Source of the DNA: an uncultured Porphyromonadaceae bacterium
Lineage (GTDB): Bacteria > Bacteroidota > Bacteroidia > Bacteroidales > Muribaculaceae
Assembly (NCBI GenBank): GCA_937921035.1
Contig: CALEUL010000047.1
Location: 1-17,267 of the forward strand
DNA length: 17,267 nt
Reading direction: 5' to 3'
In this document: in pieces, positions 7,282-14,749 of the stretch
How positions within the stretch are numbered: the stretch's first letter is position 1
How the letters are laid out: every line of letters starts with the position of its first letter
Notes under the pieces: generated by a model
What the model saw: only the letters and a program-made list of their open reading frames with translations
Database searches by the model: none
What the model was told of the DNA's origin: nothing
Made by a program: the position numbers and the translations under genes

Positions 7282-7728
7282 TCAGACAGTTTTGGCAGTA
7301 CCGCCGGCAGCTTCAATGGCTGCCTTTGCTGCTGCTGAGAATGCGTTAGCTTCCACGGTGAGAGCCTGGGAAAGAGTACCGCCTGCCAGAACTTTGGCAA
7401 GCTGGCCACGACGGAGGTAGCCGGCCTGGCGCAGATCGGCCAGAGACACACTCTGAAGCTTCGCTGCTTCAGCAAGCTGTGAGATCAACGTAAGGTTTAT
7501 AGCTTTGTATTCCACACGGTTGATATTCTTGAAACCGAACTTGGGCAGACGACGCTGCAGAGGCATCTGGCCGCCTTCGAAACCAATCTTGCGCTTGTAG
7601 CCCGAACGGGACTTAGCGCCTTTGTGGCCACGTGTGGATGTACCGCCTTTGCCGGAGCCGGGGCCACGGCCTATGCGGGTATTGTGTTTCACCGAACCGG
7701 GAGCCGGCTGTAAATTACTTAGGTCCAT
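7282..7728 (-). CDS. rplO: 50S ribosomal protein L15
   Basis: L15 binds 23S rRNA late in 50S assembly. The 148-residue product begins MDLSNLQPAPGSVKHNTRIG and contains the glycine/basic signature GRGPGSGKGGTSTRGHKGAK and GFEGGQMPLQRRLPKFGFKN. The C-terminal globular domain includes LRRGQLAKVLAGGTLSQALT and ends in an alanine-rich helix (ANAFSAAAKAAIEAAGG). It lies 11 bases after rpmD and 2 bases before secY. Confidence 0.98.
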   Translation of the reverse strand: MDLSNLQPAPGSVKHNTRIGRGPGSGKGGTSTRGHKGAKSRSGYKRKIGFEGGQMPLQRRLPKFGFKNINRVEYKAINLTLISQLAEAAKLQSVSLADLRQAGYLRRGQLAKVLAGGTLSQALTVEANAFSAAAKAAIEAAGGTAKTV

Positions 7729-7739
7729 TGTCTTTTGTT

Positions 7740-7919
7740 TTATGCGTTGGTCACTTCAACGAGGTGACGGACTTTGTTAACCATTCCCAGCACAGAAGGA
7801 GTGTTTTCCTTTACTACTGTGTGGTTCATTTTCCTGAGGCCGAGCGCATCGAGTGTGCGCTTCTCAACTGCGGGGCAGTTGATGCGGCTCTTGATCTGTT
7901 TGATTTTAATCTGTGCCAT
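7740..7919 (-). CDS. rpmD: 50S ribosomal protein L30
   Basis: Translation from the ATG at 7919 to TAA at 7740 gives 59 residues starting MAQIKIKQIKSRINCPAVEK and ending NKVRHLVEVTNA. This is the bacterial L30 fold (about 58-60 residues). The conserved segments RTLDALGLRKMNHTVV and NTPSVLGMVNKVRHLV are present. It fills the expected rpsE-rpmD-rplO position, 16 bases after rpsE and 11 bases before rplO. Some bacteria lack L30; here it is intact. Confidence 0.97.
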   Translation of the reverse strand: MAQIKIKQIKSRINCPAVEKRTLDALGLRKMNHTVVKENTPSVLGMVNKVRHLVEVTNA

Positions 7920-7935
7920 TGTGCTTGCGGTTTAA

Positions 7936-8454
7936 TTAGCCTTTGAAGACCTGTTCTACAGAAATACCGCGGTTCTGGGCTATCATGGCGGGTGAGCGCA
8001 TTTCGTCCAGAGCGGCAATGGTTGCCTTTACAAGGTTGTGGGGGTTGGACGAGCCCTTGCTCTTAGCAAGAACGTCGGTGATGCCCACGCTCTCAAGCAC
8101 AGCGCGCATAGCGCCACCGGCCTTAACACCGGTACCGTGGCTTGCGGGCTTGAGGATGATGCGGGAGCCGCCGAACTTGGCTACCTGCTCGTGGGGGATA
8201 GTGCCTTTGTGCACCGGTACGCGGATAAGGTTCTTCTTTGCGGCCTCCACGCCTTTGGCGATTGCAGCCTGCACTTCGTTGGCTTTACCCAGGCCCCAGC
8301 CTACAACACCGTCTTCGTTGCCTACAACTACGATGGCTGCGAAGGTGAAGGTGCGGCCGCCTTTTGTAACTTTGGTTACTCGGTTGATTGCCACGAGACG
8401 GTCCTTGAGTTCGAGGTCGCCGGTGGTTTTTACTCTATTGTTTCTTTTAGCCAT
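7936..8454 (-). CDS. rpsE: 30S ribosomal protein S5
   Basis: S5 lines the mRNA entry tunnel with S3 and S4 and influences decoding accuracy. The 172-residue protein has the N-terminal double-stranded RNA-binding-like domain (about residues 15-80), with VTKVTKGGRTFTFAAIVVVG and VGWGLGKANEVQAAIAKGVE. The C-terminal domain carries GSRIILKPASHGTGVKAGGA, then SNPHNLVKATIAAL. The length is near the E. coli protein (167). It is 8 bases downstream of rplR. Confidence 0.98.
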   Translation of the reverse strand: MAKRNNRVKTTGDLELKDRLVAINRVTKVTKGGRTFTFAAIVVVGNEDGVVGWGLGKANEVQAAIAKGVEAAKKNLIRVPVHKGTIPHEQVAKFGGSRIILKPASHGTGVKAGGAMRAVLESVGITDVLAKSKGSSNPHNLVKATIAALDEMRSPAMIAQNRGISVEQVFKG

Positions 8455-8462
8455 AGTGAGTA

Positions 8463-8807
8463 TCAGAATTTGAGACCGGCTGTGCGTGCGGCGTCAGCCA
8501 GGGATTTAACACGGCCGTGGAAGAGATAACCGTTACGGTCGAAAACTACCTCGGTAATACCAGCCTCGAGGGCTTTAGCTGCTACAGCAGCGCCAACGAG
8601 GGCAGCGATCTCGCTCTTGGTGCCCTTGCCTTCCAGCCCTTTGGAGGAGCCGGCGCACAGAGTGCGGCCTGCCAGGTCGTCGATAAGCTGTACGTAGATC
8701 TGCTTGTTGCTGCGGAACACTGTCATGCGGGGACGTGCAGCGGTGCCCGAGATTTTGCCGCGGATGCGGGTCTTGATTTTATTACGTCTTTGAATCTTTG
8801 ATATCAT
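8463..8807 (-). CDS. rplR: 50S ribosomal protein L18
   Basis: L18 binds 5S rRNA with L5 and L25 in the central protuberance. The 114-residue product is typical in length. It starts with a basic, probably flexible arm (MISKIQRRNKIKTRIRGKIS), then RPRMTVFRSNKQIYVQLIDD. It ends with the conserved VVFDRNGYLFHGRVKSLADA and ARTAGLKF. The spacer from rplF is 18 bases. Confidence 0.98.
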   Translation of the reverse strand: MISKIQRRNKIKTRIRGKISGTAARPRMTVFRSNKQIYVQLIDDLAGRTLCAGSSKGLEGKGTKSEIAALVGAAVAAKALEAGITEVVFDRNGYLFHGRVKSLADAARTAGLKF

Positions 8808-8825
8808 GGTTGCCTGCGTATTATG

Positions 8826-9386
8826 TTATTTAGCGCCGGCCTTCTTGCCGGACTTGCGGCGGATAACTTCGCCGACGAACTTAATACCTTTGCCCTTGTA
8901 AGGTTCGGGCTTGCGGAGCGAACGGATTTTAGCGCAAACCTGGCCCAGGAGCTGCTTGTCGCGGCTCTCGAGGATGATGAGCGGGTTTTTGTTACGTTCC
9001 GACTTAGCCTCCACGCTGACTTCAGCGGGAAGCTTGATATATATAGCGTGGGAGTAGCCCAGGGCGAGTTCCAGAACCTGTCCGGTTGCCGCGGCGCGAT
9101 AACCCACACCAACTAATTCCATTTCCTTGCGGTAGCGTTTGTGCACGCCTTCCACCATGTTGTGGATAAGAGCGCGGTAGAGGCCGTGCTGAGCGCGGTG
9201 CTCGATGTCGTCGCTCGGGCGGGTGATAACTACATGGTTGCCCTCAACTTTTACGGTAAGGTCGGGGTTAACCTTCTGCGAGAGTTCGCCAAACGCTCCC
9301 TTTACAGTTACTACGTTGGTCTTTTCATCAACCGTTACAGTAACTCCTGCGGGAATCTCGATGGGTGCTTTACCTATTCTTGACAT
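8826..9386 (-). CDS. rplF: 50S ribosomal protein L6
   Basis: L6 lies near the GTPase-associated centre and binds the 23S sarcin-ricin region. The 186-residue protein contains two repeated L6 domains. The first begins MSRIGKAPIEIPAGVTV and runs to about residue 80. The second begins near MELVGVGYRAAATGQVLELA. The family signature ends in PEPYKGKGIKFVGEVIRRK, followed by a short basic tail. It is 21 bases after rpsH. Confidence 0.98.
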   Translation of the reverse strand: MSRIGKAPIEIPAGVTVTVDEKTNVVTVKGAFGELSQKVNPDLTVKVEGNHVVITRPSDDIEHRAQHGLYRALIHNMVEGVHKRYRKEMELVGVGYRAAATGQVLELALGYSHAIYIKLPAEVSVEAKSERNKNPLIILESRDKQLLGQVCAKIRSLRKPEPYKGKGIKFVGEVIRRKSGKKAGAK

Positions 9387-9407
9387 TTTTCAGAGGTTTT
9401 AGGTTGA

Positions 9408-9809
9408 TTAATATACGTAGCATAATACTTCGCCGCCGATTTTGAGGTCGGCAGCCTTCTTGTTGGTCATAACGCCCTGAGAGGTGCTGAGGATAGCGAT
9501 GCCGAGGCCGTTGAGTACACGGGGCATGTCCTTGTATCCGGTGTAGTGGCGCAGACCGGGACGCGAAACGCGCTTGAGACCCTTGATTGCGTTGACGCGG
9601 TCGGCGGGGTCGTATTTGAGGGCGATCTTTATTGTGCCCTGGGGATTCTCCTCTCCATCGATGAATTTGTAGTTGAGGATATAGCCCTGTTCAAAAAGAA
9701 TCTTTGTGATTTCTTTTTTCAAGTTTGAGGCGGGAATCTCCACAACGCGGTGGTTTGCTTTGATTGCGTTCCTCAATCTTGTGAGAAAATCTGCTATAGG
9801 ATCTGTCAT
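9408..9809 (-). CDS. rpsH: 30S ribosomal protein S8
   Basis: S8 is a primary 16S rRNA binder in the platform. In E. coli it also represses the spc operon by binding mRNA. The 133-residue protein starts MTDPIADFLTRLRNAIKANH. It has the conserved C-terminal domain LKRVSRPGLRHYTGYKDMPR, GLGIAILSTSQGVMTNKKAA and GGEVLCYVY. Its ATG is preceded by an A-rich stretch (AACAAAAGAAAAA) and no Shine-Dalgarno motif, a style common in Bacteroidetes. The 120-base spacer before it carries a strong inverted repeat. Confidence 0.98.
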   Translation of the reverse strand: MTDPIADFLTRLRNAIKANHRVVEIPASNLKKEITKILFEQGYILNYKFIDGEENPQGTIKIALKYDPADRVNAIKGLKRVSRPGLRHYTGYKDMPRVLNGLGIAILSTSQGVMTNKKAADLKIGGEVLCYVY

Positions 9810-9929
9810 TTTTTCTTTTGTTAAATTGATTGGGCCGGAGTGCCCAACAATATTTAAATCTCGGTGTTGGGCGCCTGCCGATGTCGGCTGTTGCCGATTG
9901 CGGGGCTGCCCTTAAAAGGGAGTTGAGGG
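9810..9929 (-). promoter_or_regulatory. Structured 120-base spacer between rpsN and rpsH
   Basis: This gap breaks an otherwise compact spc operon. It contains a perfect 8-bp inverted repeat, GCCCAACA at 9842-9849 and TGTTGGGC at 9865-9872, enclosing a 15-base A/T-rich loop. Towards rpsN lie two direct copies of TGCCGAT (9876-9882 and 9892-9898), with GTCGGC at 9883-9888 able to pair with either. On the mRNA the alternating pairings come just before the rpsH start. By analogy with S8 feedback on spc mRNA in E. coli, an S8 or S14 control site is possible, but the E. coli site is elsewhere (near rplE). No promoter box with full consensus is seen. Confidence 0.4.
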
Positions 9930-10247
9930 TTACCAGCTTGCTTTTTTAACGCCGGGAATCAGACCGGAGGAAGCCATTTCGCGGAACTGGATACGCGAGA
10001 TGCCGAAAAGACGGATAAAGCCTTTGGGACGGCCGGTGATGCTGCAGCGGTTGTGCTGGCGGATGGGAGAAGCGTTCTTGGGCAGGCGCTGGAGCTTCTG
10101 AGCGGCCTCGTAGGCTGCCTGGAGAGCTTCCTCGGTGCCTTCGCTGCCCTTGTTCACGATAGCCTTGAGAGCTTTGCGGCGCTCTTCGTACTTGGCGGCG
10201 AGACGGGCGCGCTTCACCTCGCGGGCTTTCATAGATTCTTTAGCCAT
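9930..10247 (-). CDS. rpsN: 30S ribosomal protein S14, zinc-free, with internal insert
   Basis: S14 is a 30S head protein. The 105-residue product starts MAKESMKAREVKRARLAAKY and ends LPKNASPIRQHNRCSITGRP, then KGFIRLFGISRIQFREMASS and GLIPGVKKASW. It lacks the CxxC pairs of the short zinc form and is the long type. Between KALKAI and LPKNAS lies a Glu/Ala-rich, probably helical stretch of about 30 residues. From memory, typical Bacteroides S14 is near 89 residues, so this one carries about 16 extra, closer to the E. coli arrangement. It is 8 bases after rplE and before the 120-base spacer. Confidence 0.97.
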   Translation of the reverse strand: MAKESMKAREVKRARLAAKYEERRKALKAIVNKGSEGTEEALQAAYEAAQKLQRLPKNASPIRQHNRCSITGRPKGFIRLFGISRIQFREMASSGLIPGVKKASW

Positions 10248-10255
10248 ATTCTGGA

Positions 10256-10804
10256 TCAGTTTTTAGCGTTCTTGAAAGGAAGGCCGAAAGCTTTGAGCAG
10301 AGCGTAGCCCTCTTCATCGGTGGGTGCGCTGGTAACGAACGTAATGTTCATGCCCATCAGCTTGTTGATGTTGTCGATGTTGATTTCCGGGAAGATAATC
10401 TGCTCGGTGATGCCGAGGGTGTAGTTGCCGCGGCCGTCGAGTTTGCCTTCGATGCCCTTGAAGTCGCGGATACGGGGGAGAGCCACGCGTACCAGACGCT
10501 CCAGGAATTCATACATTTTTTCGCGGCGCAGAGTAACGCGTACGCCAACGGGCATTTTCTTACGGAGCTTGAAGTTCGAGATATCCTTGCGCGAAAGAGT
10601 TGCAACAGCTTTCTGACCGGTAATGGCGGTGAGTTCGTTGATTGCGGTGTCGATCAGCTTCTTGTCCTGTGTTGCCTCGCCGATACCCTGGTTGATAACG
10701 ATTTTCTCCAGGCGGGGGATCTGCATCACAGTGTGGTAGTTGAACTGCTCTTTCAGGGCAGGCATGATGCGCTCCTTGTAGTCTTTTTGCAGTGTGGTGA
10801 CCAT
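10256..10804 (-). CDS. rplE: 50S ribosomal protein L5
   Basis: L5 binds 5S rRNA in the central protuberance and touches S13 and P-site tRNA. The 182-residue protein is normal length. It carries MQIPRLEKIVINQGIGEATQ, the ITGQKAVATLSRKDISNFKL region, RVTLRREKMYEFLERLVRVA and the end SAPTDEEGYALLKAFGLPF. The ATG shares its A with the rplX stop (TAATG, a 1-base overlap), which indicates translational coupling. Confidence 0.98.
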   Translation of the reverse strand: MVTTLQKDYKERIMPALKEQFNYHTVMQIPRLEKIVINQGIGEATQDKKLIDTAINELTAITGQKAVATLSRKDISNFKLRKKMPVGVRVTLRREKMYEFLERLVRVALPRIRDFKGIEGKLDGRGNYTLGITEQIIFPEINIDNINKLMGMNITFVTSAPTDEEGYALLKAFGLPFKNAKN

Positions 10805-11121
10805 TATTTGATTTCCTGATTGGATTTTTTAGAGATACGAACAACCTTTCCGTCCTCGCGCTTGATTGCGATACGTGTGGGCTTGCCAGTCTTGGGGTCC
10901 ACGAGGTTGAGGTTGGAGATATGGATGGGGGCCTCTTTCTTAACCAGACCGCCCTGAGGATACTGGGCGGTGGGCTTTGTAGCCTTGGTTACCATGTTGA
11001 TGCCCTCTACGATGGCAGTGCCTTTGTCGCGAAGCACTTCAAGCACGCGTCCGGTCTTGCCTTTGTCCTCGCCGGCGAGAACGCATACGTTGTCGCCTTT
11101 CTTGATATAAATTTTGCTCAT
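10804..11121 (-). CDS. rplX: 50S ribosomal protein L24
   Basis: L24 starts 50S assembly by binding the 5' end of 23S rRNA. The 105-residue product shows the KOW motif at about residues 6-33 (KKGDNVCVLAGEDKGKTGRV), then VEGINMVTKATKPTAQYPQG and the conserved KEAPIHISNLNLVDPKTGKP. The stop codon overlaps the rplE start by one base. rplN lies 13 bases upstream. Confidence 0.98.
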   Translation of the reverse strand: MSKIYIKKGDNVCVLAGEDKGKTGRVLEVLRDKGTAIVEGINMVTKATKPTAQYPQGGLVKKEAPIHISNLNLVDPKTGKPTRIAIKREDGKVVRISKKSNQEIK

Positions 11122-11134
11122 TTGCGTGTCTCAA

Positions 11135-11500
11135 TTAAAGCACTTCGGGTGCAAGTGAAACAATCTTCATGTTCTTGGCGCGGAGCTCGCGGGCAACGGG
11201 ACCGAAGATACGGGTGCCGCGAAGCTCGCCGTCGTTCTTGAGAAGAACGCAGGCGTTGTCGTCGAAACGGATGTATGAGCCGTCCGGACGGCGTACTTCT
11301 TTCTTTGTGCGCACAACCATTGCGCGGGATACGGTGCCTTTCTTGACATCGGTGCCGGGGATTGCGCTCTTGACCGTAACGACGATTATGTCGCCTACGG
11401 AAGCGTAGCGGCGTCCGGTACCGCCGAGCACGTGGATGCACAGGCATTCCTTTGCGCCGGAGTTGTCGGCAACGGTAAGACGTGATTCTGTCTGTATCAT
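11135..11500 (-). CDS. rplN: 50S ribosomal protein L14
   Basis: L14 forms intersubunit bridges and contacts L19, and is the docking site for silencing factor RsfS. The 121-residue protein is standard in length. It contains MIQTESRLTVADNSGAKECL, GDIIVVTVKSAIPGTDVKKG and GSYIRFDDNACVLLKNDGEL, and ends IVSLAPEVL. It is 2 bases downstream of rpsQ, so translation is likely coupled. Confidence 0.98.
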   Translation of the reverse strand: MIQTESRLTVADNSGAKECLCIHVLGGTGRRYASVGDIIVVTVKSAIPGTDVKKGTVSRAMVVRTKKEVRRPDGSYIRFDDNACVLLKNDGELRGTRIFGPVARELRAKNMKIVSLAPEVL

Positions 11501-11502
11501 TG

Positions 11503-11763
11503 TTACTTAACTTTTTCGATAATTTCTACTAATCTCCAGTGCTTTGTCTTGCTCAGGGGACGTGTTTCCATCAGACGTACGGTATCGCCTACAGAGCATT
11601 CGTTGTTCTCGTCGTGAGCGTGATACTTCTTGCTCTTGTTGACGAACTTGCCGTAGATGGGATGTTTTTCTTTCCAGCGCACGGTAACGGTGATAGTCTT
11701 ATCACCTTTGTTGCTGGATACTATGCCGATACGCTCTTTGCGTAAATTGCGTGTTTCTTCCAT
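11503..11763 (-). CDS. rpsQ: 30S ribosomal protein S17
   Basis: S17 is an OB-fold protein that binds 16S rRNA early in assembly. The 86-residue product starts MEETRNLRKERIGIVSSNKG. It contains DKTITVTVRWKEKHPIYGKF and the signature KYHAHDENNECSVGDTVRLM, then ETRPLSKTKHWRLVEIIEK. It is 15 bases downstream of rpmC and 2 bases before rplN. Confidence 0.98.
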   Translation of the reverse strand: MEETRNLRKERIGIVSSNKGDKTITVTVRWKEKHPIYGKFVNKSKKYHAHDENNECSVGDTVRLMETRPLSKTKHWRLVEIIEKVK

Positions 11764-11778
11764 TTTTCGCTGGGCTTG

Positions 11779-11973
11779 TTATTTGTTAAGTTCGCGCCGG
11801 CGTAGCTCCGTTTTTACGCGGGCAATCATTCGGCGGTCGGCTGTAAGCTGGGCGGGGTTGTCCAGGGGTGTTACTGCGTGGTTCATGCGGCTCTGGAGAT
11901 ATTCTTTCTCCATCTGCTGCAGACGCTCACTCAGGTCGGCTGTGGACATTTCGCGGATTTCTTCTTTCTTCAT
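11779..11973 (-). CDS. rpmC: 50S ribosomal protein L29
   Basis: L29 is a small helical hairpin near the tunnel exit, where signal recognition particle and trigger factor dock with L23. The 64-residue product starts MKKEEIREMSTADLSERLQQ and ends RRMIARVKTELRRRELNK. The first helix (residues 8-35) and the basic second helix (residues 40-62) are evident. It sits 7 bases after rplP and 15 bases before rpsQ, the usual L16-L29-S17 order. Confidence 0.97.
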   Translation of the reverse strand: MKKEEIREMSTADLSERLQQMEKEYLQSRMNHAVTPLDNPAQLTADRRMIARVKTELRRRELNK

Positions 11974-11980
11974 GACTTAT

Positions 11981-12412
11981 TTACACGTTTTGAGTGGGAT
12001 CGTAGTCGCGACGGACAACGAATTTAGTTACCACGGGAAGTTTCTGAGCTGCCAGGCGCAGTGCTTCTTTGGCAATATCGTAGCTTACGCCTTCCACTTC
12101 GATGATAATACGTCCGGGGGTAACGGGAGCCACGAAGCCTTCGGGCGAACCTTTACCTTTACCCATGCGGACTTCGGCAGGTTTCTTGGTGATGGGCTTG
12201 TCCGGGAAAATACGGATCCAGATCTGACCCTGACGCTGCATATAACGTGTCACCGCGATACGGGCAGCTTCGATCTGACGGCCGGTAATCCATTTGGACT
12301 CGAGTGTCTTGATACCGAAGGAGCCGAAGGCCAGAGAATTGCCGCGCTGGGCATTTCCCTTCATGCGGCCTTTTTGCATGCGGCGGAATTTGGTTTTCTT
12401 AGGCTGTAACAT
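11981..12412 (-). CDS. rplP: 50S ribosomal protein L16
   Basis: L16 lies between the central protuberance and the A site and is needed for late 50S maturation. The 143-residue protein starts MLQPKKTKFRRMQKGRMKGN. It contains ITGRQIEAARIAVTRYMQRQ, IWIRIFPDKPITKKPAEVRM and GKGKGSPEGFVAPVTPGRII. R82 (in EVRMGKGKG) matches the arginine hydroxylated in E. coli L16; whether that happens here is unknown. The spacer from rpsC is 22 bases. Confidence 0.98.
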   Translation of the reverse strand: MLQPKKTKFRRMQKGRMKGNAQRGNSLAFGSFGIKTLESKWITGRQIEAARIAVTRYMQRQGQIWIRIFPDKPITKKPAEVRMGKGKGSPEGFVAPVTPGRIIIEVEGVSYDIAKEALRLAAQKLPVVTKFVVRRDYDPTQNV

Positions 12413-12434
12413 TGTTTATAGCTTTGCAGAATTG

Positions 12435-13169
12435 TTAACGGTTGTTGTTGGATTTGCGGAAACCGCCGCGACGTTCGCGGTTGCCTTTTCCGGCAGGGCG
12501 TCCTTCTTTCTGGTTGTTTGTGAACTGGGGGGCGAGATCACGCTTGCCGTAAACTTCGCCGCGGCAGATCCATACTTTCACGCCTACCACGCCAACTTTG
12601 GTGTGAGCCTCAACGAGTGCATAGTCGATATCGGCACGGAGTGTGTGCAGGGGGGTACGGCCTTCCTTGAACATTTCGGAACGAGCCATTTCGGCGCCGT
12701 TGAGACGGCCGCTGACCTGAATCTTCACGCCTTCGGCGCCGGCGCGCATTGTGGAAGCGACAGCCATCTTAACGGCACGGCGGTATGCAACCTTGCCTTC
12801 GATCTGGCGTGCGATGTTTGCTGCCACGATAACGGCGTCGAGTTCGGGACGCTTAACTTCGTAGATATTGATCTGCACGTCTTTGCCGGTGAGTTTCTTC
12901 AGCTCGTCTTTGAGCTTTTCAACTTCGGCACCCTGCGGGCCGATGATTTTGCCCGGACGGGATGTGCATACTGTTATTGTGATAAGCTTGAGCGTGCGCT
13001 CGATAACGATACGCGAGACACTGCTGTTTGCCAGGCGAACGTTGAGGTATTCACGAAGTTTGTGGTCTTCGAGAATGTTTTCGGGGAATTTGCCTTTTTC
13101 TGACCAGTTGGAGTCCCAGCCACGGATGACGCCCAGGCGATTGCTGATAGGATTTACTTTCTGTCCCAT
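12435..13169 (-). CDS. rpsC: 30S ribosomal protein S3
   Basis: S3 is a 30S head protein at the mRNA entry pore and takes part in mRNA helicase activity with S4 and S5. The 244-residue protein starts MGQKVNPISNRLGVIRGWDS. Its KH domain at about residues 40-110 includes RPGKIIGPQGAEVEKLKDEL. The C-terminal S3 domain shows KIQVSGRLNGAEMARSEMFK, RTPLHTLRADIDYALVEAHT and VGVKVWICRGEVYGK. A basic low-complexity tail of about 25 residues (GRPAGKGNRERRGGFRKSNN) follows. It is 2 bases after rplV. Confidence 0.98.
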   Translation of the reverse strand: MGQKVNPISNRLGVIRGWDSNWSEKGKFPENILEDHKLREYLNVRLANSSVSRIVIERTLKLITITVCTSRPGKIIGPQGAEVEKLKDELKKLTGKDVQINIYEVKRPELDAVIVAANIARQIEGKVAYRRAVKMAVASTMRAGAEGVKIQVSGRLNGAEMARSEMFKEGRTPLHTLRADIDYALVEAHTKVGVVGVKVWICRGEVYGKRDLAPQFTNNQKEGRPAGKGNRERRGGFRKSNNNR

Positions 13170-13171
13170 TT

Positions 13172-13582
13172 TTAAGCCTCGGTATTGTTATTGTTGATAG
13201 TGTCTACAATCACGGTTACATGGTTGGAGCGCTTGCGGATGCGGTATCCGCGGCCCTGGGGGGCAGTGCGGAGACGCTTAAGCATTGGAGCGCAGTTAAC
13301 ATAGATTGTGGAAATATAGAGCTGGCCTGCATCGGCTTTCTGCTCGTTTTTCTGTTCCCAGTTTGCAACGGCGCTGCGTACGAGTTTTTCGAGAGCAGCA
13401 GCTGCCTGCTTGTTGGAGAACTTGAGGATGCCGAGTGCGCGGAACACTTCTTTGCCGCGCACCATGTCGGCTACCAGACGCATTTTGCGGGGGGAGGAGG
13501 GCACATTTGTAAGCTTAGCAAAAGCGGTGTGGCGTGCTGCCTCCTTGTGCTGGTTGGCTGATAATCGTTTTCTTTCACCCAT
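13172..13582 (-). CDS. rplV: 50S ribosomal protein L22
   Basis: L22 has a globular body on the ribosome surface and a beta-hairpin that narrows the exit tunnel beside L4, a site of macrolide-resistance mutations. The 136-residue protein has an N-terminal extension of about 20 residues before FAKLTNVPSSPRKMRLVADM. It then shows LVRSAVANWEQKNEQKADAG and the hairpin LKRLRTAPQGRGYRIRKRSN with HVTVIVD. E. coli L22 is about 110 residues; the longer form matches other Bacteroidetes as I remember them. It lies 44 bases after rpsS and 2 bases before rpsC. Confidence 0.98.
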   Translation of the reverse strand: MGERKRLSANQHKEAARHTAFAKLTNVPSSPRKMRLVADMVRGKEVFRALGILKFSNKQAAAALEKLVRSAVANWEQKNEQKADAGQLYISTIYVNCAPMLKRLRTAPQGRGYRIRKRSNHVTVIVDTINNNNTEA

Positions 13583-13626
13583 ATTTTTGTCGTCTTTATA
13601 TTCGATGATTAATGATTGTCAGGCCC

Positions 13627-13896
13627 TTATTTCTTCTTGTTGCCGGCGTGGCCGCGGAAAGTACGTGTTGGGGCGAACTCACCAAGCTTGTGGCCTACCA
13701 TGTTCTCGGTAACGTAAACGGGAATGAATTTGTTACCGTTGTGAACTGCGAAAGTATGGCCTACGAATTCGGGAGCGATCATGGATGCGCGGCTCCACGT
13801 CTTGATGACGTTCTTCTTGCCGGAGGCTTCCATGTCGGCTACTTTCTTCTCAAGCTTAACGCTGATGAAGGGACCTTTTTTTAATGAACGGCTCAT
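13627..13896 (-). CDS. rpsS: 30S ribosomal protein S19
   Basis: S19 forms the 30S head with S13 and contacts the B1 bridge region. The 89-residue product starts MSRSLKKGPFISVKLEKKVA. It carries the signature IKTWSRASMIAPEFVGHTFA, then VHNGNKFIPVYVTENMVGHK and LGEFAPTRTFRGHAGNKKK. Length and motifs are standard. It is 17 bases after rplB; the 44-base spacer to rplV is longer than most here but shows no feature I can name. Confidence 0.98.
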   Translation of the reverse strand: MSRSLKKGPFISVKLEKKVADMEASGKKNVIKTWSRASMIAPEFVGHTFAVHNGNKFIPVYVTENMVGHKLGEFAPTRTFRGHAGNKKK

Positions 13897-13913
13897 ATTG
13901 CTAATTTGTCAGA

Positions 13914-14744
13914 TTACTTCTTTTTACTTCTCTCAATGATATACTTCGAAGAGGGCTTCTTGGGCGAGCGAGTCTTGAGACCCTTGCTGTACAGACCCTT
14001 GCGCGAACGGGGATGACCGCCGGAAGCGCGGCCTTCACCACCGCCCATCGGGTGGTCGACAGGGTTCATAACAACACCGCGGTTGTGGGGGCGCTTGCCG
14101 AGCCAGCGGCTGCGGCCAGCTTTGCCGGAGCTTTCCAGCGAGTGTTCGCTGTTGCCGACAACACCCACTGTAGCCTTGCAGGTAGCGAGGATTTTGCGGG
14201 TTTCGCCAGAAGGTAATTTGATGATGGCGTAGTTGCCTTCGCGGGATATGAGCTGGGCGAAAGTACCGGCGGAACGTGCCATGAAAGCACCCTGGCCGGG
14301 ACGAAGTTCAATGCAGTGGATAAGTGTGCCGACAGGGATTTTGCTCAGGGGAAGAGCGTTGCCAACTTCGGGAGCAGCCTCGGGGCCGCTCACGACAGTT
14401 GTGCCTACCTCAAGGCCGTTGGGGGCGATGATGTAAGCCTTTGCACCGTCGACATAGTACAGGAGTGCGATACGTGCCGAACGGTTAGGATCGTACTCGA
14501 TTGATTTTACTACTGCGGGGATGCCGTCGCGATTTCTCTTGAAGTCGATAACACGGTATTTGCGCTTGTGGCCGCCACCCATGTAGCGGTTTGTGAGGTG
14601 GCCTTCGTTATTGCGGCCACCGGTCGAGCGCTTGCCGACTGTAAGAGATTTTTCCGGTGTGGTAGCAGTGATTGTTCCTTTGAACACACCGATAATTTTG
14701 TGACGCTGCCCAGGAGTTGTGGGCTTGAATTTTCTTACTGCCAT
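13914..14744 (-). CDS. rplB: 50S ribosomal protein L2
   Basis: L2 is among the most conserved 50S proteins, close to the peptidyl-transferase centre and needed for subunit joining. The 276-residue protein starts MAVRKFKPTTPGQRHKIIGV. It has the OB-fold region (GRNNEGHLTNRYMGGGHKRK, residues 43-62) and an SH3-like region (VGTLIHCIELRPGQGAFMAR). The signature NPVDHPMGGGEGR is at residues 227-239, with H231 equivalent to the functionally important His229 of E. coli. A basic tail ends SKYIIERSKKK. The spacer to rplW is 5 bases. Confidence 0.99.
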   Translation of the reverse strand: MAVRKFKPTTPGQRHKIIGVFKGTITATTPEKSLTVGKRSTGGRNNEGHLTNRYMGGGHKRKYRVIDFKRNRDGIPAVVKSIEYDPNRSARIALLYYVDGAKAYIIAPNGLEVGTTVVSGPEAAPEVGNALPLSKIPVGTLIHCIELRPGQGAFMARSAGTFAQLISREGNYAIIKLPSGETRKILATCKATVGVVGNSEHSLESSGKAGRSRWLGKRPHNRGVVMNPVDHPMGGGEGRASGGHPRSRKGLYSKGLKTRSPKKPSSKYIIERSKKK

Positions 14745-14749
14745 TGTTG

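Noticed and set aside
12294..13103. 269-residue plus-strand open frame
   Set aside because: It is antisense to rpsC and rplP, both unmistakable.
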